A DNA stretch of 64,000 nt from Alphaproteobacteria bacterium (GTDB lineage Bacteria > Pseudomonadota > Alphaproteobacteria > UBA8366), in contig JAJFJD010000056.1 in the NCBI GenBank assembly GCA_021774335.1, positions 1 to 64,000 of the forward strand, in the 5' to 3' direction. The number at the start of each line of letters is the position of its first letter. Within the stretch, counting starts at the first letter, position 1. The position numbers and the translations under genes were made by a program. The notes under the pieces were generated by a model, which saw nothing but the letters and a program-made list of their open reading frames with translations, ran no database searches and was not told the origin of the DNA. This document shows, piece after piece, positions 1 through 8,687 of the stretch.

Positions 1-980
1 AGGTTTGTGCCAAGAACCGAATAGAGGCCCGGCTCCTTATCCGGCAGAAATTCCAGCGCCCCGAAGTCTTCATCCACGTAGGAAATGCCATCAACATCCT
101 GCGAGACATTCCCGATCGCCTCCACCATGCCGTAATGATGGATCGGTTTAACGCCAAAAGCCTTTTCGATCACCTCAACCTGATGATCCAGCACTTGCTC
201 GGATCCCAGACTGATCCAACGCAAGGGATAGTCGAGTTGCCGGTTATGTTCCAACATCAGAATCGCCAAGGTGGTGATCGCGGACGGGTAGCCATGTAAC
301 CACCGTACACGGTGACGATTGAAGTCCGCGAGAATATGCGGCATCGATGCAGCGTGTATTTGATTGCCGTTTACATAAATCTGTCGTTCAGCATGGTTGT
401 AGCGGCAATACGGCGGCCCATTCTGATCGGCAGGAAACAACGATAGACCCCGAAAGATCGCGCATGGTGTCCCTATCGTGATGCCATGACGTAAACGAAA
501 TCGCCACCATACTGCCCATTGCAGACGTAATGCCTGCATCGTTACGCAGAGCTTTAGACCAGCGCCGGTCGAACCGCTGGTCTCGACCTGAATTAGCCGC
601 GATTTTGGAACGGCTTCGGAGACAAATTCCTGCATCCGCTCCTGGACCTGCTCTTTGCGCAAAATTGGTAGATGCGCCAGATCAGCAACGGTTCTTACAT
701 CCTCTGAAGAGACCCCAATCCGTTTGAACAGTGCGCGGTAATACGGCACCGTCGTTGCGGCGTGATGCACGAAGGACCGTACGGTGTCGTCGAGATACTG
801 TTGCAGTCGATCCGCGGACCAATCGTCACGCGCCTGCATATCCCGGAGCGCTCGCGAGAAAGCGGCGTTATACCGTTTATTCGCAACGTAGTAACCGAAT
901 CCGCTTAGCGCCGCATTCTGCAGCCACAGTGGAAGCCTATGATAGGTCGCTTCAAGTCCATGGATACGATTCAACAGCAT
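1..980 (-). CDS. CapK/phenylacetate-CoA ligase-like adenylating enzyme, copy 1 (3' end cut by window edge)
   Basis: The minus-strand frame opens at the ATG at 980 and reads without a stop to the window edge, so the C-terminus lies outside. The protein aligns end to end with the gene at 2120-3508 and starts MLLNR where the paralogue starts MLLNH. It carries the AMP-binding loop TSGSTGAG and the later HHYGMVEAIG segment of the CapK/phenylacetate-CoA ligase-like family, which activates carboxylic acids as adenylates. Its substrate is not known; family members often sit in capsule or cell-surface gene clusters. It is divergent from the decayed acyltransferase at 1104, and the same arrangement recurs next door. 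Its codon use looks AT-richer than in the second copy. I am sure of the family and intactness in the window, but not of the function. Confidence 0.8.
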   Translation of the reverse strand, partial: MLLNRIHGLEATYHRLPLWLQNAALSGFGYYVANKRYNAAFSRALRDMQARDDWSADRLQQYLDDTVRSFVHHAATTVPYYRALFKRIGVSSEDVRTVADLAHLPILRKEQVQERMQEFVSEAVPKSRLIQVETSGSTGAGLKLCVTMQALRLQWAVWWRFRLRHGITIGTPCAIFRGLSLFPADQNGPPYCRYNHAERQIYVNGNQIHAASMPHILADFNRHRVRWLHGYPSAITTLAILMLEHNRQLDYPLRWISLGSEQVLDHQVEVIEKAFGVKPIHHYGMVEAIGNVSQDVDGISYVDEDFGALEFLPDKEPGLYSVLGTN

Positions 981-1103
981 CGCGTTTTTACAATCTTGAA
1001 TCCCAACTCGACCGTCCCTTGTCATGAATTGTGATCAACACAATCAAAACGAGATAATTTCACTAATAATTCAATATTAAAGGTTTCGCAGAAGGCCTAG
1101 TCC

Positions 1104-2055
1104 ATGGGTATATCGAAGCAGTCAGAACGGGCGAGTGGTCCGCCTAAAGCAGTATCCACAAGAGACGCCCTTCAAGCCATCCGCATCGCCGCCATCGCCA
1201 TCTTAGCTTGGATCACACCGCCGAGTGGTTGGCGGCGTTTATCCGTCGTCCTCGGCGCCATTGATCAACGGATCCGTCCCGACGAAATGGACCGCCAAGT
1301 CAAAGCTGTCGCCTCAAAACTCGGCGATAGGAGTCCCACCGCCGTATTAGAAATCGTTCGTGATAGCACGGCGGCAGTATACGAAGATCGGCTGCAGCTG
1401 CTCCGGGAGTATCGCCCCGGCGGATGGCAGCCCCACACGGACCTTGTCGGCGAAGAGCTTCTGTAGGCCGGATTAGCCCGGGGAAAAGGGAGTCATTCTG
1501 TGGATCAGTTACCTCGCCTACAGCTGCCACATCACGACGAAGTCGCTGAAGAATGCGCAGTACGACGTCACTCACCTAAGCCGCCCGGACCACGGGTTTT
1601 CGAGCACGAAACTCGGGATACAAATCCTCAATCCGATCCAGACCCGGATTGAGGAACGCTTTCTCCATGCGCGCGTTGTCATCGGCGAGGAAGGACGAGT
1701 TCCGGCCTTGATGAAGTTGCACGCATGTCTGCGCCGTAACGGTGTCGTTTCAATTACCGTGGGGAAAGATGCCAGCGCGTTTGTTTCCGCGCCGTTCCTG
1801 AACGGCAATATCCTTTTCCCGACGGGTCCGACCGACCTTGCCCGGTTAACCGATTCGATCCTATTGCCGGTCTATACGGTCCGTGACGGCTACTGGCGAT
1901 ACTCAACGCATATCGGTTCGCCCCTAATGTCCCAAAATGAAACCGCCGACGACGTGGCAAAGGCCTATGCCGCCTGGATCGAACCGGTTGTCCGGAAGCA
2001 ACCAGCGCATTGGCGAAGCTGGGATTTGATGGAGCCAGGCGACACACCATCGTGA
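1104..2055 (+). pseudogene. Decayed LPLAT-family acyltransferase (copy 1)
   Basis: The reading frame starting at 1104 matches the intact acyltransferase at 3620-4579 but ends at an amber codon at 1464-1466, directly after the residues GEELL. Homology continues downstream in the +1 frame to the stop at 2053-2055, with the shift placed in the G/A run around 1479-1489. The segment that reads ILWTSHFVYSG in the intact copy reads ILWISYLAYSC here, so the histidine that usually serves LPLAT catalysis is a tyrosine. One stop, one frameshift and one lost key residue make this a pseudogene rather than a sequencing error. The C-terminal part (PTGPTDLARL and YTVRDGYWRYSTHIG) is still well preserved, so the decay is recent compared with the duplication. 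Confidence 0.8.
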
Positions 2056-2119
2056 TATAGCCGCCAGCCTATTAGCCTTAAGGTCGCCACCTCACAACCT
2101 GAGTTCGACAATCGCTACC

Positions 2120-3508
2120 TTACAACTGGCCTTCCGGTAGGTGGGATAGGACATGGCGCATCTTCCCGGACGGGCCGCGCTCGATCGTCTCGACATATTC
2201 GAAACGGATTCCAATTTCGCTACCCAAGCGGCGCCGGGCAATCTCTCGAATCCGCGCTTCATCTGCCTCCGAATAAGCCGCACCGCGGACGACCCTAATC
2301 GTAATCTCGCTCAGTCGATGCTGCACGATTTGCGCCTCGCGCACATTGGCGTTGCCCATAAACAGAAAATCCAGTCGTCCGATACGGGCGCCGTTGGACA
2401 GCACGACATAGTCGTCTCGCCGGCCATGGACACGAACGACGATGCGGCGCCCTCTCCCATCGCGCGCGCCGTCGAACTGCACCAAGTCGTCCATTTGATA
2501 CCGGATCAGAGGAAAGGCCGAATTGGTAAGATTCGTTCCGATGATCGCGCAAAGTCCCGACTTTTCATCGGGCGCGAGTTCCAGCGCGCCGAAGTCTTCG
2601 TCCACATAGGACGCACCGTCCGGATCCTGCGAGATATTCCCGATCGCTTCGACCATGCCGTAATGATGGATCGGCGTGACGCCGAAGGCCGCTTCGATTG
2701 CCTCGATCTGATGATCGAGCACCTGTTCCGAACTCAAACTGATCCATCGAACCGGATAGTCGAGCCGCACGTCATACTCCAACATCAGAAGCGCCAAAGC
2801 CGTGATCGCGGAGGGATACCCGTGGAACCACGGGACGCGCCGCCGATTGAAGTCGGCCAAAATATGCGGCATCGATGCGGCATGAATTTGATTGCCATTC
2901 ACGTAAACTTGCCGCTCGGCATGATTATAGCGGCAGTAGGGCGGTGCACTCTGATCGGGCGGAAACAGGGACATTCCCCGAAAGATTACGCAGGGCGTCC
3001 GGAACGCGATGCCATGCCGCAGCCGATGCCGCCACCACACCGCCCACTGAAGGCGCAAAGCCTGCATCGTTACAAAGACGGGCAGCCCCGCCCCGGTCGA
3101 TCCACTGGTCTCGACATGGATGAGCTGTGATTTCGGCATCGCCTCCGATATGAAGTCCGTTACCCGATCCTGGACCTGCTGTTTCCGCAAAATGGGAAGC
3201 CGGGCAAGATCGGCGGCGGTAGACACGTCCGAGGGGGCGATCCCTTCCCGTTTGAAGAGCGCGCGATAGTACGGCACCGTCGTCGCCGCGTGGTGCACAA
3301 AGGATTGAACGGTCTCATCGAGATAGTCGTGCAACTGATCCGCCGACCATCTGTCACGCTCCTGCATGCCGCGAAGCGCATGGAAGAACGCACCATTATA
3401 TCGTTTGAATTTTATATGGTACCCAAGACCGCTCAGGGCGACATTCTGTAGCCATACTGGCAGCCGATGATACGCAGTCTCGAGCTTATCAACGTGGTTC
3501 AGAAGCAC
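2120..3508 (-). CDS. CapK/phenylacetate-CoA ligase-like adenylating enzyme, copy 2
   Basis: This 462-residue protein belongs to the adenylate-forming CapK/phenylacetate-CoA ligase-like family. It has the nucleotide-binding loop TSGSTGAG near residue 134 and the HHYGMVEAIG segment near residue 284. Family knowledge says such enzymes activate a carboxylate with ATP; the substrate here cannot be read from the sequence. The start is the ATG at 3508, at the same place as in copy 1. It is transcribed divergently from the acyltransferase at 3620 across 111 bases, which suggests that the two act together, for instance activating and then attaching an acyl group to an envelope lipid or glycan. That joint role is inference. 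No signal peptide or membrane helix is evident, so it should be cytoplasmic. Confidence 0.8.
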   Translation of the reverse strand: MLLNHVDKLETAYHRLPVWLQNVALSGLGYHIKFKRYNGAFFHALRGMQERDRWSADQLHDYLDETVQSFVHHAATTVPYYRALFKREGIAPSDVSTAADLARLPILRKQQVQDRVTDFISEAMPKSQLIHVETSGSTGAGLPVFVTMQALRLQWAVWWRHRLRHGIAFRTPCVIFRGMSLFPPDQSAPPYCRYNHAERQVYVNGNQIHAASMPHILADFNRRRVPWFHGYPSAITALALLMLEYDVRLDYPVRWISLSSEQVLDHQIEAIEAAFGVTPIHHYGMVEAIGNISQDPDGASYVDEDFGALELAPDEKSGLCAIIGTNLTNSAFPLIRYQMDDLVQFDGARDGRGRRIVVRVHGRRDDYVVLSNGARIGRLDFLFMGNANVREAQIVQHRLSEITIRVVRGAAYSEADEARIREIARRRLGSEIGIRFEYVETIERGPSGKMRHVLSHLPEGQL

Positions 3509-3619
3509 TGTTGCTACGCACCTTACGGACCCGCCGTTTCACCGGCGCGGAATATGATTATAGAGACGCGGCACAACAATCGAAGACCGATATTAAAGGG
3601 TCCGTAAAAGGCATAGTCC

Positions 3620-4579
3620 ATGGAAAATTCGGAACCAACCGGTGAGGCCTCCGACACCGCCGCCTTGATCACGGTGAACGACCTCGTCCAGACGCTGCGC
3701 CTTATCGTCGTCGGCGTGCTGTCCTGGATTACCCCGTCCGTTGTCTGGCCGAGATTGGCGGTCGCGCTGGCGGCAATCGATAGGCGCATACGGCCCGACG
3801 AAATCACGCGGCAAACCAATATGTTCGCCGCGCTGCTCGGCGATACGCCGCCACCGGCCGAAATCGTCCTGGCAAGCCTCGCCGCCAACTATGAGGACAG
3901 GCTTCAACTGTTTCGCGACTATCGCCCTGGCGGGTGGCAGCCGGAAACACAGCTCGTCGGCGAGCAATTTCTCCGCGACGCGCTCGCCCGGCGAAAGGGC
4001 GTGATCCTTTGGACAAGCCATTTTGTCTACAGTGGGCAAATGACGAAAATGTCGTTCGCGCGGCATCGATACAAGGTGACCCATCTCAGCCGCCCGACGC
4101 ATGGGTTCTCGAACTCCCGCTTCGGGATGTCGGTCCTGAACCGTATTCAGACGCGGATCGAAGACCGCTATCTGCTGGACCGCATTCAAATTCACGGCAG
4201 CGAGACTCTCCCGGCACTGATGGCGATGCGCCGGCGGCTGCATAAGAACGGCATCGTATCGATCACGCTCGGGACGCAGGCAAGCCGTCTCATCGAAAGA
4301 CCGTTTCTAAACGGCAGGATCCGCATCCCGACCGGTCCCGTCGAGCTTGCCGAACTGACCGATTCAGTCCTTCTGCCGGTCTACACGGTCCGCGACGGAT
4401 ACTGGCGATACTCGACGCATATCGGCGCGCCGATGACCTCGGCGAACGAAAGCCCCGAAGACGTTGCTGCGGCATTTGCTGCGTGGCTTGAGCCGGTGGT
4501 TCGCGCGCGGCCAGCGCATTGGCGGAGTTGGAGGATAGTGGAGGCAATCGATCCATCCTCCCGATCCCCCACGACGTAA
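3620..4579 (+). CDS. Lysophospholipid/lipid A-type acyltransferase-like protein (intact copy 2)
   Basis: The protein has 319 residues. A short N-terminal hydrophobic stretch around residues 30-45 could anchor it to the inner face of the membrane. The block RRRLHKNGIVSITLG and the later PTGPVELAELTDSVLLPVYT resemble the LPLAT/HtrB-like lipid A acyltransferase fold. The catalytic-site region reads WTSHFVYSG; the histidine is there, but the usual acidic residue four positions further on is not, so the active site may be atypical. It is divergent from the CapK-like ligase and is the intact twin of the pseudogene at 1104. Which acyl donor and acceptor it uses is unknown. I am fairly sure of the superfamily, less so of the chemistry. 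Confidence 0.7.
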   Translation: MENSEPTGEASDTAALITVNDLVQTLRLIVVGVLSWITPSVVWPRLAVALAAIDRRIRPDEITRQTNMFAALLGDTPPPAEIVLASLAANYEDRLQLFRDYRPGGWQPETQLVGEQFLRDALARRKGVILWTSHFVYSGQMTKMSFARHRYKVTHLSRPTHGFSNSRFGMSVLNRIQTRIEDRYLLDRIQIHGSETLPALMAMRRRLHKNGIVSITLGTQASRLIERPFLNGRIRIPTGPVELAELTDSVLLPVYTVRDGYWRYSTHIGAPMTSANESPEDVAAAFAAWLEPVVRARPAHWRSWRIVEAIDPSSRSPTT

Positions 4580-4603
4580 GGCTGGCAAAACACCAGCCCT
4601 ACG
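4575..4603. terminator. Hairpin between convergent genes
   Basis: An 11-base stem with one mismatch (CGTAAGGCTGG against CCAGCCCTACG) closes a seven-base loop, CAAAACA. It overlaps the stop codon of the acyltransferase and sits 26 bases beyond the end of the convergent fasciclin gene. There is no clear T-run, so it may be a bidirectional terminator of modest strength. Confidence 0.4.
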
Positions 4604-4628
4604 CGACAGTGTGGTTCTTGCGTTTGCC

Positions 4629-5114
4629 TTACTTGGGCAACACGACCGTATCGATGACATGAATGACGCCGTTCGACGCTTGGACGTCGGCGGTGGTCAC
4701 CGTCGCGTTGTCGACCTTCACGCCCTTGGTGGCGTCAACCGAGAGCTTGCTGCCCTGCACGGTCTTGACCATTTGGCTCTTGCCCGCGATGTCGGCGGAC
4801 ATGATCTTGCCGGGAACCACATGATAGGTCAGCACGGCGACGAGCTTTTCCTTATTCTCGGGCTTCAGCAAATCTTCAACAGTGCCCTTCGGCAGTTTGG
4901 CGAAGGCGGCGTCGGTCGGCGCGAAAACCGTAAAGGGACCGGCGCCCTTCAGCGTATCGACAAGACCGGCAGCCTTCACCGCGGTAACCAGGGTGTTGAA
5001 CTTACCGGCCGAAACGGCGGTATCGACGATGTCGGCAGCCTTGGCCGCCACTGCGCCAAATAGAATTGGCGTTGCCGCAACCGCGACCACAAGAAAACGA
5101 CGAATTTTATCCAC
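4629..5114 (-). CDS. Secreted fasciclin-domain protein
   Basis: I chose the GTG at 5114, because GGAGGT lies six bases upstream and the next residues ([15 protein letters not shown]) begin a typical signal peptide ending near AAKAAD. This gives 161 residues. A longer open frame reaches 5240 but has no ribosome site. The mature part is one FAS1 domain with [13 protein letters not shown] (H1) and YHVVPG, ending with [13 protein letters not shown] (H2). Such single-domain proteins are periplasmic or surface proteins associated with adhesion; the ligand is unknown. It is convergent with the acyltransferase and divergent from the phosphatase at 5211. Confidence 0.9.
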   Translation of the reverse strand: MDKIRRFLVVAVAATPILFGAVAAKAADIVDTAVSAGKFNTLVTAVKAAGLVDTLKGAGPFTVFAPTDAAFAKLPKGTVEDLLKPENKEKLVAVLTYHVVPGKIMSADIAGKSQMVKTVQGSKLSVDATKGVKVDNATVTTADVQASNGVIHVIDTVVLPK

Positions 5115-5210
5115 GATGTACCTCCAGAGGGGGTTTAAGTTCTGATTAACCACACCACCCTCTACGGCGGCCCTACTGGAGCAGATCAATCGATCAGGAG
5201 AGAACCTTCG

Positions 5211-5834
5211 ATGCCACGACCGCACGCCGGAAATGCACACGCCCGTGCAACGGGTTACGTCATATCTATATTCTTTGTAAGGATCACAGCCCTTCTAATG
5301 ATCCTATCGGCAGGGTCGCATACCGCATCCGCCGACGATGCCGCGCTTTGGCAGGCGCTTCGCTCGCCCGGGCATGCCGCCCTCATCCGCCATGCGCTGG
5401 CGCCGGGAACCGGCGACCCTGGCGATTTCCAACTGCGAGACTGCAGCACCCAACGCAACCTGTCGGACGGTGGGCGCGACCAGGCCAAACGGATCGCCGC
5501 CCGCCTCCGCGCCAATGGCGTGTTGGCGGCACGGGTTCTATCCAGCCAATGGTGCCGTTGCCTCGAGACCGCAAGTTTGCTCGGCTTCGGCGACGTTACC
5601 GAGTTGCCCCTACTGAATTCCTTCTTCGAATCGATGCACCGGCGGAACGACCAGACGGCCGCGCTGCTGGAGTGGATCAAGGACCAGCCCCTCACCGCTC
5701 CGACCATCATGGTCACGCATCAGGTCAACATCTCGGCGCTGACCGGCATCTTTCCCGCGTCAGGCGAACTGGTGGTCCTACGGCGCACGACGGAGGGAGA
5801 CCTCACCATCGTCGGTACGATCGAGACGGATTGA
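5211..5834 (+). CDS. Exported histidine phosphatase family protein
   Basis: The protein has 207 residues with a hydrophobic signal segment around residues 18-40. The phosphatase core follows: LIRHALAPG supplies the phospho-accepting histidine (the family RHG motif is RHA here), and VTHQVNI supplies the second active-site histidine near the C-terminus. [14 protein letters not shown] is the usual substrate-side helix. The family removes phosphate from small molecules or proteins; its export suggests a periplasmic substrate that cannot be named. GGAGAG lies nine bases before the ATG at 5211. A shorter start inside the N-terminal 30 residues is possible. Confidence 0.8.
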   Translation: MPRPHAGNAHARATGYVISIFFVRITALLMILSAGSHTASADDAALWQALRSPGHAALIRHALAPGTGDPGDFQLRDCSTQRNLSDGGRDQAKRIAARLRANGVLAARVLSSQWCRCLETASLLGFGDVTELPLLNSFFESMHRRNDQTAALLEWIKDQPLTAPTIMVTHQVNISALTGIFPASGELVVLRRTTEGDLTIVGTIETD

Positions 5835-5865
5835 TTGGATGCGCGGGAACTGTCAGGAACTAGTG

Positions 5866-5879
5866 GATTGGTGACCCCG
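5866..5879. repeat. Direct repeat of the tRNA-Arg 3' end (possible attachment-site remnant)
   Basis: The 14 bases GATTGGTGACCCCG are identical to 10675-10688, which is the last part of the tRNA-Arg(TCT) gene with its CCA and three flanking bases. The copy lies in the same orientation on the 3' side of the tRNA, the geometry left by integration into a tRNA gene. No integrase remains in between, so this is a suggestion only. Confidence 0.4.
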
Positions 5880-5886
5880 ACTGGCA

Positions 5887-6024
5887 ATGGACCGCATGAT
5901 TGAGGACCAGTTAGAACTCCTGGCTAACCCCAAGGCCAAGCAGCGTTTCCGCAGAGCAGAGCGACGGACTAAGAGAGAGTTCGGGCAACGATTTTGGTGG
6001 AGGAAAGGGCAAGCCCTTCCGTAA
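5887..6024 (+). CDS. Possible small basic protein, 45 residues
   Basis: An ATG at 5887 opens a 45-codon frame ending at TAA 6022-6024. The peptide starts MDRMIEDQLELL and continues with a run rich in lysine and arginine (KAKQRFRRAERRTKREFG), then a WWRKGQ end. It looks like an amphipathic, nucleic-acid-like charged peptide, but there is no convincing Shine-Dalgarno sequence and I recognise no family. It lies just inside the left repeat of the putative island. It may be chance. Confidence 0.3.
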   Translation: MDRMIEDQLELLANPKAKQRFRRAERRTKREFGQRFWWRKGQALP

Positions 6025-6181
6025 ATCCGCTTGGTTCGAGAGTCCACGATTGGTGGCGGAGCGGACATAACGGCGCTGACTAGCCACGTCCGGTCTTCCA
6101 GCGAAAGCGGACATACATGCTGCCACGCTCGACTTCCGCTAATGACCCTAAGTGGACGCGGGCATCATCCACTTTATGACG

Positions 6182-6982
6182 CTACGGTATTCTGCCTTTG
6201 ACCCCCCAAGCCCGAATTGCCAACAGAATTTCACCGTCTGGACCCGTGGGTAAACGGACTTGGAGTTTTTCGCGAAGCCGGGCTTGTGCATTTGGTGTGA
6301 GCGATGTGCAGTATTTCGGCGCTGACCCCGTTCCGCCAAGGAAGGGTGTCCAATAATCCTCAAAATTTTGGAACGCGGCAGGAATATCGAGTGCCTGCAC
6401 CTGCACATCTTGCAGGCCGGCGTTTTCAAACAGGCCAATTAGCGGCTCTGGTCTGCAAATTGGGGCGTTTACGCCGTCATCGTATTTTACAGCGCCAGCA
6501 TCCAATTCCTTCGCGACATCGAAAAAATATCGCATAATCTGCATATGTCCTGCGTAATCCCAAACGTACAGTCCGACATTTCCGCCGGGCTTTACGACGC
6601 GACACATTTCGGCGGCGGCTTTTTCTTTGTCGCCAACGAAGTTTAGAACGAGCCCTGAGACCGCGGCTGTGAATTCGTTATCATCGTACGGGAGCAATTC
6701 GCCGCCACCGTGCCGACATTGAAAGCGTGGATCAGTGATCCGTGCGCTCGCCGTCTTAACAAAGGCTTCTGATGGGTCCACTCCTTCGACGCGCCGCGGT
6801 GTGCATCGATTGAGAATATCAGAACTGAGGACACCGGTTCCGCAGCCGATATCGATCCACGTACCGTCCGGCGTTGGGTTCATCCAATCGAGAAACAGTG
6901 GCGAAATCTGGCGGCTCCATCGGCCCATATATTGTTCATAGGCATCGCTGCCGCTCCATAATTCGGCACTTACATTCTGCAT
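6182..6982 (-). CDS. Class I SAM-dependent methyltransferase
   Basis: I place the start at the ATG at 6982 (MQNVSAELW). The frame continues upstream to 7054, but those residues look non-coding. The 266-residue protein has motif I WIDIGCGTG near residue 43, the acidic VEGVDPSE of motif II, and RVVKPGGNVGLYVWD of the motif IV/V region, all typical of the UbiE/Methyltransf_11 type. The substrate is unknown. It is cytoplasmic by sequence. The gene looks less GC-rich than most of the window and lies in the stretch flanked by the tRNA-derived repeat, which would fit acquisition by transfer. Confidence 0.85.
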   Translation of the reverse strand: MQNVSAELWSGSDAYEQYMGRWSRQISPLFLDWMNPTPDGTWIDIGCGTGVLSSDILNRCTPRRVEGVDPSEAFVKTASARITDPRFQCRHGGGELLPYDDNEFTAAVSGLVLNFVGDKEKAAAEMCRVVKPGGNVGLYVWDYAGHMQIMRYFFDVAKELDAGAVKYDDGVNAPICRPEPLIGLFENAGLQDVQVQALDIPAAFQNFEDYWTPFLGGTGSAPKYCTSLTPNAQARLREKLQVRLPTGPDGEILLAIRAWGVKGRIP

Positions 6983-7123
6983 TTTTCGCTCGAATAGAAT
7001 TCGGTCAGTACAAGACCATAACCGTCGAATTTGAAACCTCCAAGGCAAAGGCACAGTGGCAAACCGCCCATATTGGGCGGTTTGCCGACTGAGAATTTTT
7101 GCAAGATTATGAGTGGAGCTTAT

Positions 7124-8548
7124 TTACCTGCCGATCGGATCAATCTGTACATTGGCGCGAAACAGATTCGACGGATCCACTTTCATCTTGATTTCCCTGA
7201 GACGCGGCAAGTTTTCGCCGAATGGACCGACCGTGCGGCTTTCTCCCGGCTCGGGCACAAAGTTAATATAGACACTGCCGGAAGACATCGGCGCAGCCTT
7301 GTCGAAGAGCCCCCGAACCCAGCCGATGCAGAGATCGTCCTCCTTAGGGTCTTGCCAGCGTCCGTGGACATTCATCGTGTAACAAGTTGAGCGATGAGCA
7401 TAGGCCATCGCGTCGCGCGAGATGCGCCCCGCAGCGCCACCAAGTTGTGCCGTGAAGATTTCACATTCATCGGTGGGCAGATTTTCCGCGGCACTAGTCA
7501 TGAGATCGATAAGCTCGTCGGACAACGAGTCGTAGTCGTGAGACTTCCAGTAATTGCGTGCGCCGGGAGCGAGCAGTGGATCGAACGCTGCCTGCCATCC
7601 TTTGTACGGATGTGGCGAGACACCATCGCCGATGGGTGAGCCAATGGCGCGCAGCGGGGCCAGCGCTCGCTCGCCCTCCTCGGACGATCCGGCATAGGCC
7701 ATGACAAGGATGAGCACGGGACGGCCATGATCCTTCGAGTCCAGAAACGGCAGCGGAGGCGCCTTTCGCAGCACAAACCAACAGGTAGCTTCGTCGGGCA
7801 GCGTAGCGGCGATCTCACGATAGGCGCGGAGCACGTCGCCCGCATCTTCAAGTGGATGTACCACCGGCCCAGTCATCAGCATCGGTCCCACCTTGTGAAG
7901 CTGGAATTCGAATTCGGTAACGATGCCGAAATTGCCGCCACCTCCCCGAATAGCCCAGAAGAGATCTGAATTGTTCTTTGCTGATACACGCACCGTCTGC
8001 CCATCCGCCGTAACGACATCGGCGGCGACGAGATTATCCACCGTATGGCCATATGCACGACTGAGCCAGCCGTACCCACCGCCAAGAGCAAGCCCCGCGA
8101 TGCCCGTCGTCGAATTTATGCCCGTCGGAACGGCAAGGCCGAATGCCTGTGTCTCGTGATCGATATCGCCTAGAAGCGCTCCGCCCTGTACGCGCGCACG
8201 TCGCGCCTGCGGATCCACTCGCACACTCCGCATTCGGGAAAGGTCAATCGTAAGCCCGCCTTCGCACAACGCACTGCCGGCAATATTGTGCCCGCCACCG
8301 CGAACTGATGTCAGCAATCCGTTATCTGCCGCGAAACGCACTGCAGTCATTACGTCGGCGACCCCGACGCATTCCGCAATTAGCGCCGGGCGACGACTGA
8401 TCATGCCGTTCCAGATTTGTCGGGCTTCGTCATAGTCCGCGTCCATGGAGCGAATAAGCCTGCCGCGCATCTCCGCGGTCAGTCGGTCTATTGTTTCTAG
8501 GTCGAGCGATCGGTCGCCGCCGTCCAGATCTCGAATCGTGAATTGCAT
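7124..8548 (-). CDS. FAD-linked oxidase of the berberine-bridge-enzyme type
   Basis: The ATG at 8548 has TCCTCC (GGAGGA on the coding strand) nine bases before it and gives 474 residues, usual for the family; the open frame upstream to 8773 lacks such a site. The FAD domain shows RGGGHNIAG with His87, the residue that carries covalently bound FAD, and the GLALGGGYGWLSRAYG loop. The cysteine that makes a second flavin bond in plant enzymes is absent, so attachment should be single. A C-terminal segment near VDPSNLFRANVQI matches the BBE tail. Such enzymes oxidise sugars, alcohols or amines; the substrate is unknown. The gene is divergent from an HxlR-type regulator, which probably controls it. 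Confidence 0.88.
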   Translation of the reverse strand: MQFTIRDLDGGDRSLDLETIDRLTAEMRGRLIRSMDADYDEARQIWNGMISRRPALIAECVGVADVMTAVRFAADNGLLTSVRGGGHNIAGSALCEGGLTIDLSRMRSVRVDPQARRARVQGGALLGDIDHETQAFGLAVPTGINSTTGIAGLALGGGYGWLSRAYGHTVDNLVAADVVTADGQTVRVSAKNNSDLFWAIRGGGGNFGIVTEFEFQLHKVGPMLMTGPVVHPLEDAGDVLRAYREIAATLPDEATCWFVLRKAPPLPFLDSKDHGRPVLILVMAYAGSSEEGERALAPLRAIGSPIGDGVSPHPYKGWQAAFDPLLAPGARNYWKSHDYDSLSDELIDLMTSAAENLPTDECEIFTAQLGGAAGRISRDAMAYAHRSTCYTMNVHGRWQDPKEDDLCIGWVRGLFDKAAPMSSGSVYINFVPEPGESRTVGPFGENLPRLREIKMKVDPSNLFRANVQIDPIGR

Positions 8549-8687
8549 TGGGTTGTCTCCTCCCGAGCATGTGCCAGAAGCAGCACAATCGGCGGGTTCG
8601 CATTTGCGGACTAGTCCAGGAATTGAACTGGTCCGATCAGCCGTCGTTGGCCTAGGCTGTGAGGTATTAGGATTACGGAGCAAATCT
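8549..8687. promoter_or_regulatory. Divergent promoter region with palindromes
   Basis: These 139 bases separate the oxidase from its probable regulator. They contain the perfect palindrome GGACTAGTCC at 8608-8617 and, overlapping it, CCAG-8-CTGG. HxlR-family regulators usually bind such short inverted repeats, so this is the likely operator; the assignment is inferred from position only. Confidence 0.35.

Larger units (their letters stand above)
1..4579. repeat. Diverged tandem duplication of a divergent ligase/acyltransferase gene pair
   Basis: Unit 1 is 1-2055 and unit 2 is 2120-4579. Each has a CapK-like ligase on the minus strand and an LPLAT-like acyltransferase on the plus strand, separated by about 110-125 bases of shared promoter region. 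The two ligases and the two acyltransferases are clearly homologous along their whole visible length but differ at many codons, so the duplication is old. Unit 2 is intact, while the unit 1 acyltransferase is broken. Confidence 0.75.
5835..6181. other. Intergenic stretch with tRNA-like remnant and a small open frame
   Basis: This 347-base stretch holds the 14-bp copy of the tRNA-Arg 3' end (5866-5879), the 45-codon frame at 5887-6024, and two short GCGGACAT motifs near 6060 and 6108. Similar motifs occur beside the other end of the putative island near 10499-10525. No longer gene is supported. Confidence 0.4.

Noticed and set aside
2153..3130. Long plus-strand open frame of 325 codons
   Set aside because: It lies fully antisense to the CapK-like gene, has no family motif and no ribosome site, and arises from the codon bias of the real gene.
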